From Chloroflexota bacterium (GTDB taxonomy: Bacteria > Chloroflexota > Anaerolineae > Anaerolineales > Villigracilaceae): a stretch of 64,000 nucleotides of DNA. This document shows, piece by piece, positions 63,137 through 64,000 of this stretch. Numbering within the stretch: the stretch's first letter is position 1; every line of letters begins with the position of its first letter. Under the pieces are notes generated by a model, which was not told the origin of the DNA, did not search any database, and worked only from the letters and a program-made list of their open reading frames with translations. Position numbers and translations under genes: made by a program. The stretch spans positions 496,001-560,000 of the forward strand of contig JABFGC010000001.1 of assembly GCA_013112685.1 (NCBI GenBank). The letters run 5' to 3'.

Positions 63137-64000
63137 TCACCCTTTTTTGACGACTTTTTTGAGTTCACCCGTCACGCCTTCGCGCGGAATCGTCTTGCCG
63201 GAGCGCGGCAGGGAGATCATGAACACCGTCCCCACGCCCATCCTGCTCCTGACCTCGATGCGCCCGCCGTGTCCGTAGACGATCTGCTTGCAGATGGACA
63301 GTCCAAGCCCGGTGCCGGACGCGCGCGATTCATGCTCGCGCACGCGATAGAATTTCTGGAACAAATGCGGCAGCGCTTCCTCCGGGATGCCGATCCCCGT
63401 ATCCTGGACGTAGATGGCGACGTCGTGCTCGCGCGCCTCCGCCCGCAGGATTACCGTTCCGTTCGGGCGGTTGTATTTGATGGCGTTGCTGAGCAGGTTC
63501 AACAGCACCTGTTTGATCTTGTCCCTGTCCGCTTCCAGCAAGGGCAGGCCTTCGGGCGATTCCACGCGCAATTGAATGTCGTCCTCGATGGCTTTGGACG
63601 CCATGACATCCTTGCACTCGTACATCAAGTCCGCCAGGCTGAAAGTCGTCTTACGGAATTGGACGCGCCCCGATTCCAGCCTTGCCAGGTCGAGGAAGGA
63701 CGACGCCAGCGCGTTCAGGCGCATGGTTTCGTTGTGGATGTTGTTGATGATCTGGTCGCGCTGTTCCTGCGACATTTCCGGGCGCAGGAGCAGGTAGGTG
63801 GCAGTACTCAGCGAAGAGAGCGGCGTGCGCAGTTCGTGGACGAATTCGGAGATCAAGTCCGATTGCTGGAACAGGCGGGTGTTCTCGATGGCAACCGCCG
63901 CCTGCGCGCCCAGCACCAACAGCATGGATTCATCGGTCTCGGTGAATTTGCCCTTGTGCTTGTTCAGGGCTTCGAGCACCCCCACCACCTTGTTCTTGGT
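63137..64000 (-). CDS. GAF-domain sensor histidine kinase (partial, runs off the window)
   Basis: The frame is open to the last base, so the N-terminus lies beyond. Visible are the end of a GAF domain (VVGVLEALNKHKGKFTETDE), HisKA with the phospho-His in FVHELRTPLSSL, and HATPase with NLLSNAIKYN, DTGIGIPEE and GTGLGLSICKQI. The tail ends GELKKVVKKG. It is transcribed towards the FHA gene, 70 bases away. No response regulator is visible. Confidence 0.92.
   Translation of the reverse strand, partial: TKNKVVGVLEALNKHKGKFTETDESMLLVLGAQAAVAIENTRLFQQSDLISEFVHELRTPLSSLSTATYLLLRPEMSQEQRDQIINNIHNETMRLNALASSFLDLARLESGRVQFRKTTFSLADLMYECKDVMASKAIEDDIQLRVESPEGLPLLEADRDKIKQVLLNLLSNAIKYNRPNGTVILRAEAREHDVAIYVQDTGIGIPEEALPHLFQKFYRVREHESRASGTGLGLSICKQIVYGHGGRIEVRSRMGVGTVFMISLPRSGKTIPREGVTGELKKVVKKG

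Overview
The window reads as chromosomal DNA of an uncultured Anaerolineae-like Chloroflexota bacterium. This is inferred from several things seen together: moderately high GC; many secreted lipoproteins with a lipobox followed by a Pro/Thr/Ser-rich linker; heterodimeric ABC exporters; multi-domain GAF/PAS histidine kinases; many short dispersed palindromic repeats between genes; and -10 boxes placed only 6-8 nt before start codons. No rRNA, tRNA, CRISPR array, prophage or transposase gene was recognised.

Layout. 1-10.4 kb: end of a membrane protein, a DUF1304 protein, radA, a DUF2277 protein, a toast-rack lipoprotein, an Rrf2 regulator, a frameshifted lipoprotein, urocanase (hutU), two tandem phosphodiesterase-like lipoproteins, a RelE-type toxin with partner, and a Holliday-junction-resolvase-related protein. 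10.5-15.3 kb: MarR regulator and a heterodimeric ABC exporter. 15.3-29 kb: a run of small metabolic and repair genes (HAD phosphatase, GAF/PAS histidine kinase, metallo-beta-lactamase-fold protein, asparaginase, nucleotidyltransferase, endonuclease III, YbaK deacylase, double ClbS/DinB-like protein, folK, FAH hydrolase, class V aminotransferase, YwbE, YrdB-like protein, lipoprotein, two PlsC acyltransferases). 29-36 kb: a large sensor kinase, then a potassium-uptake operon (KimA-like permease plus two TrkA/RCK proteins). 36-39.7 kb: a second heterodimeric ABC exporter. 39.8-46 kb: small membrane protein, APH(6)-type kinase, GH1 glycosidase and a yacL-cysS-rlmB operon. 46-53.3 kb: moaA, HAD hydrolase, malic enzyme with an ACT domain, a PLP aminotransferase behind a leader-peptide attenuator, Nudix, EamA transporter, alpha/beta hydrolase. 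53.3-56.1 kb: an AT-rich island holding a putative restriction-modification operon. 56.1-64 kb: SDR enzyme, ribA and a RibD-type reductase, two M1-like peptidase lipoproteins, an SRPBCC protein, an FHA protein and the start of another histidine kinase.

Two features run through the whole window. First, at least thirty single-base indels, mostly in short G or C runs, break otherwise conserved housekeeping genes (moaA, folK, nth, ribA and others). I treat these as probable sequence errors and annotate the genes as single units. Second, several families of palindromic repeats lie between genes, overlap stop codons, supply a ribosome-binding site, and in two places sit in frame inside protein-coding genes.

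The most interesting items are the in-frame palindromic insertions in an ABC exporter and a kinase, the 36-codon leader peptide with mutually exclusive hairpins ahead of the aminotransferase, the KimA plus twin RCK potassium operon, the AT-rich restriction-modification island with an unidentified third gene, and a recurrent leaderless-promoter layout.
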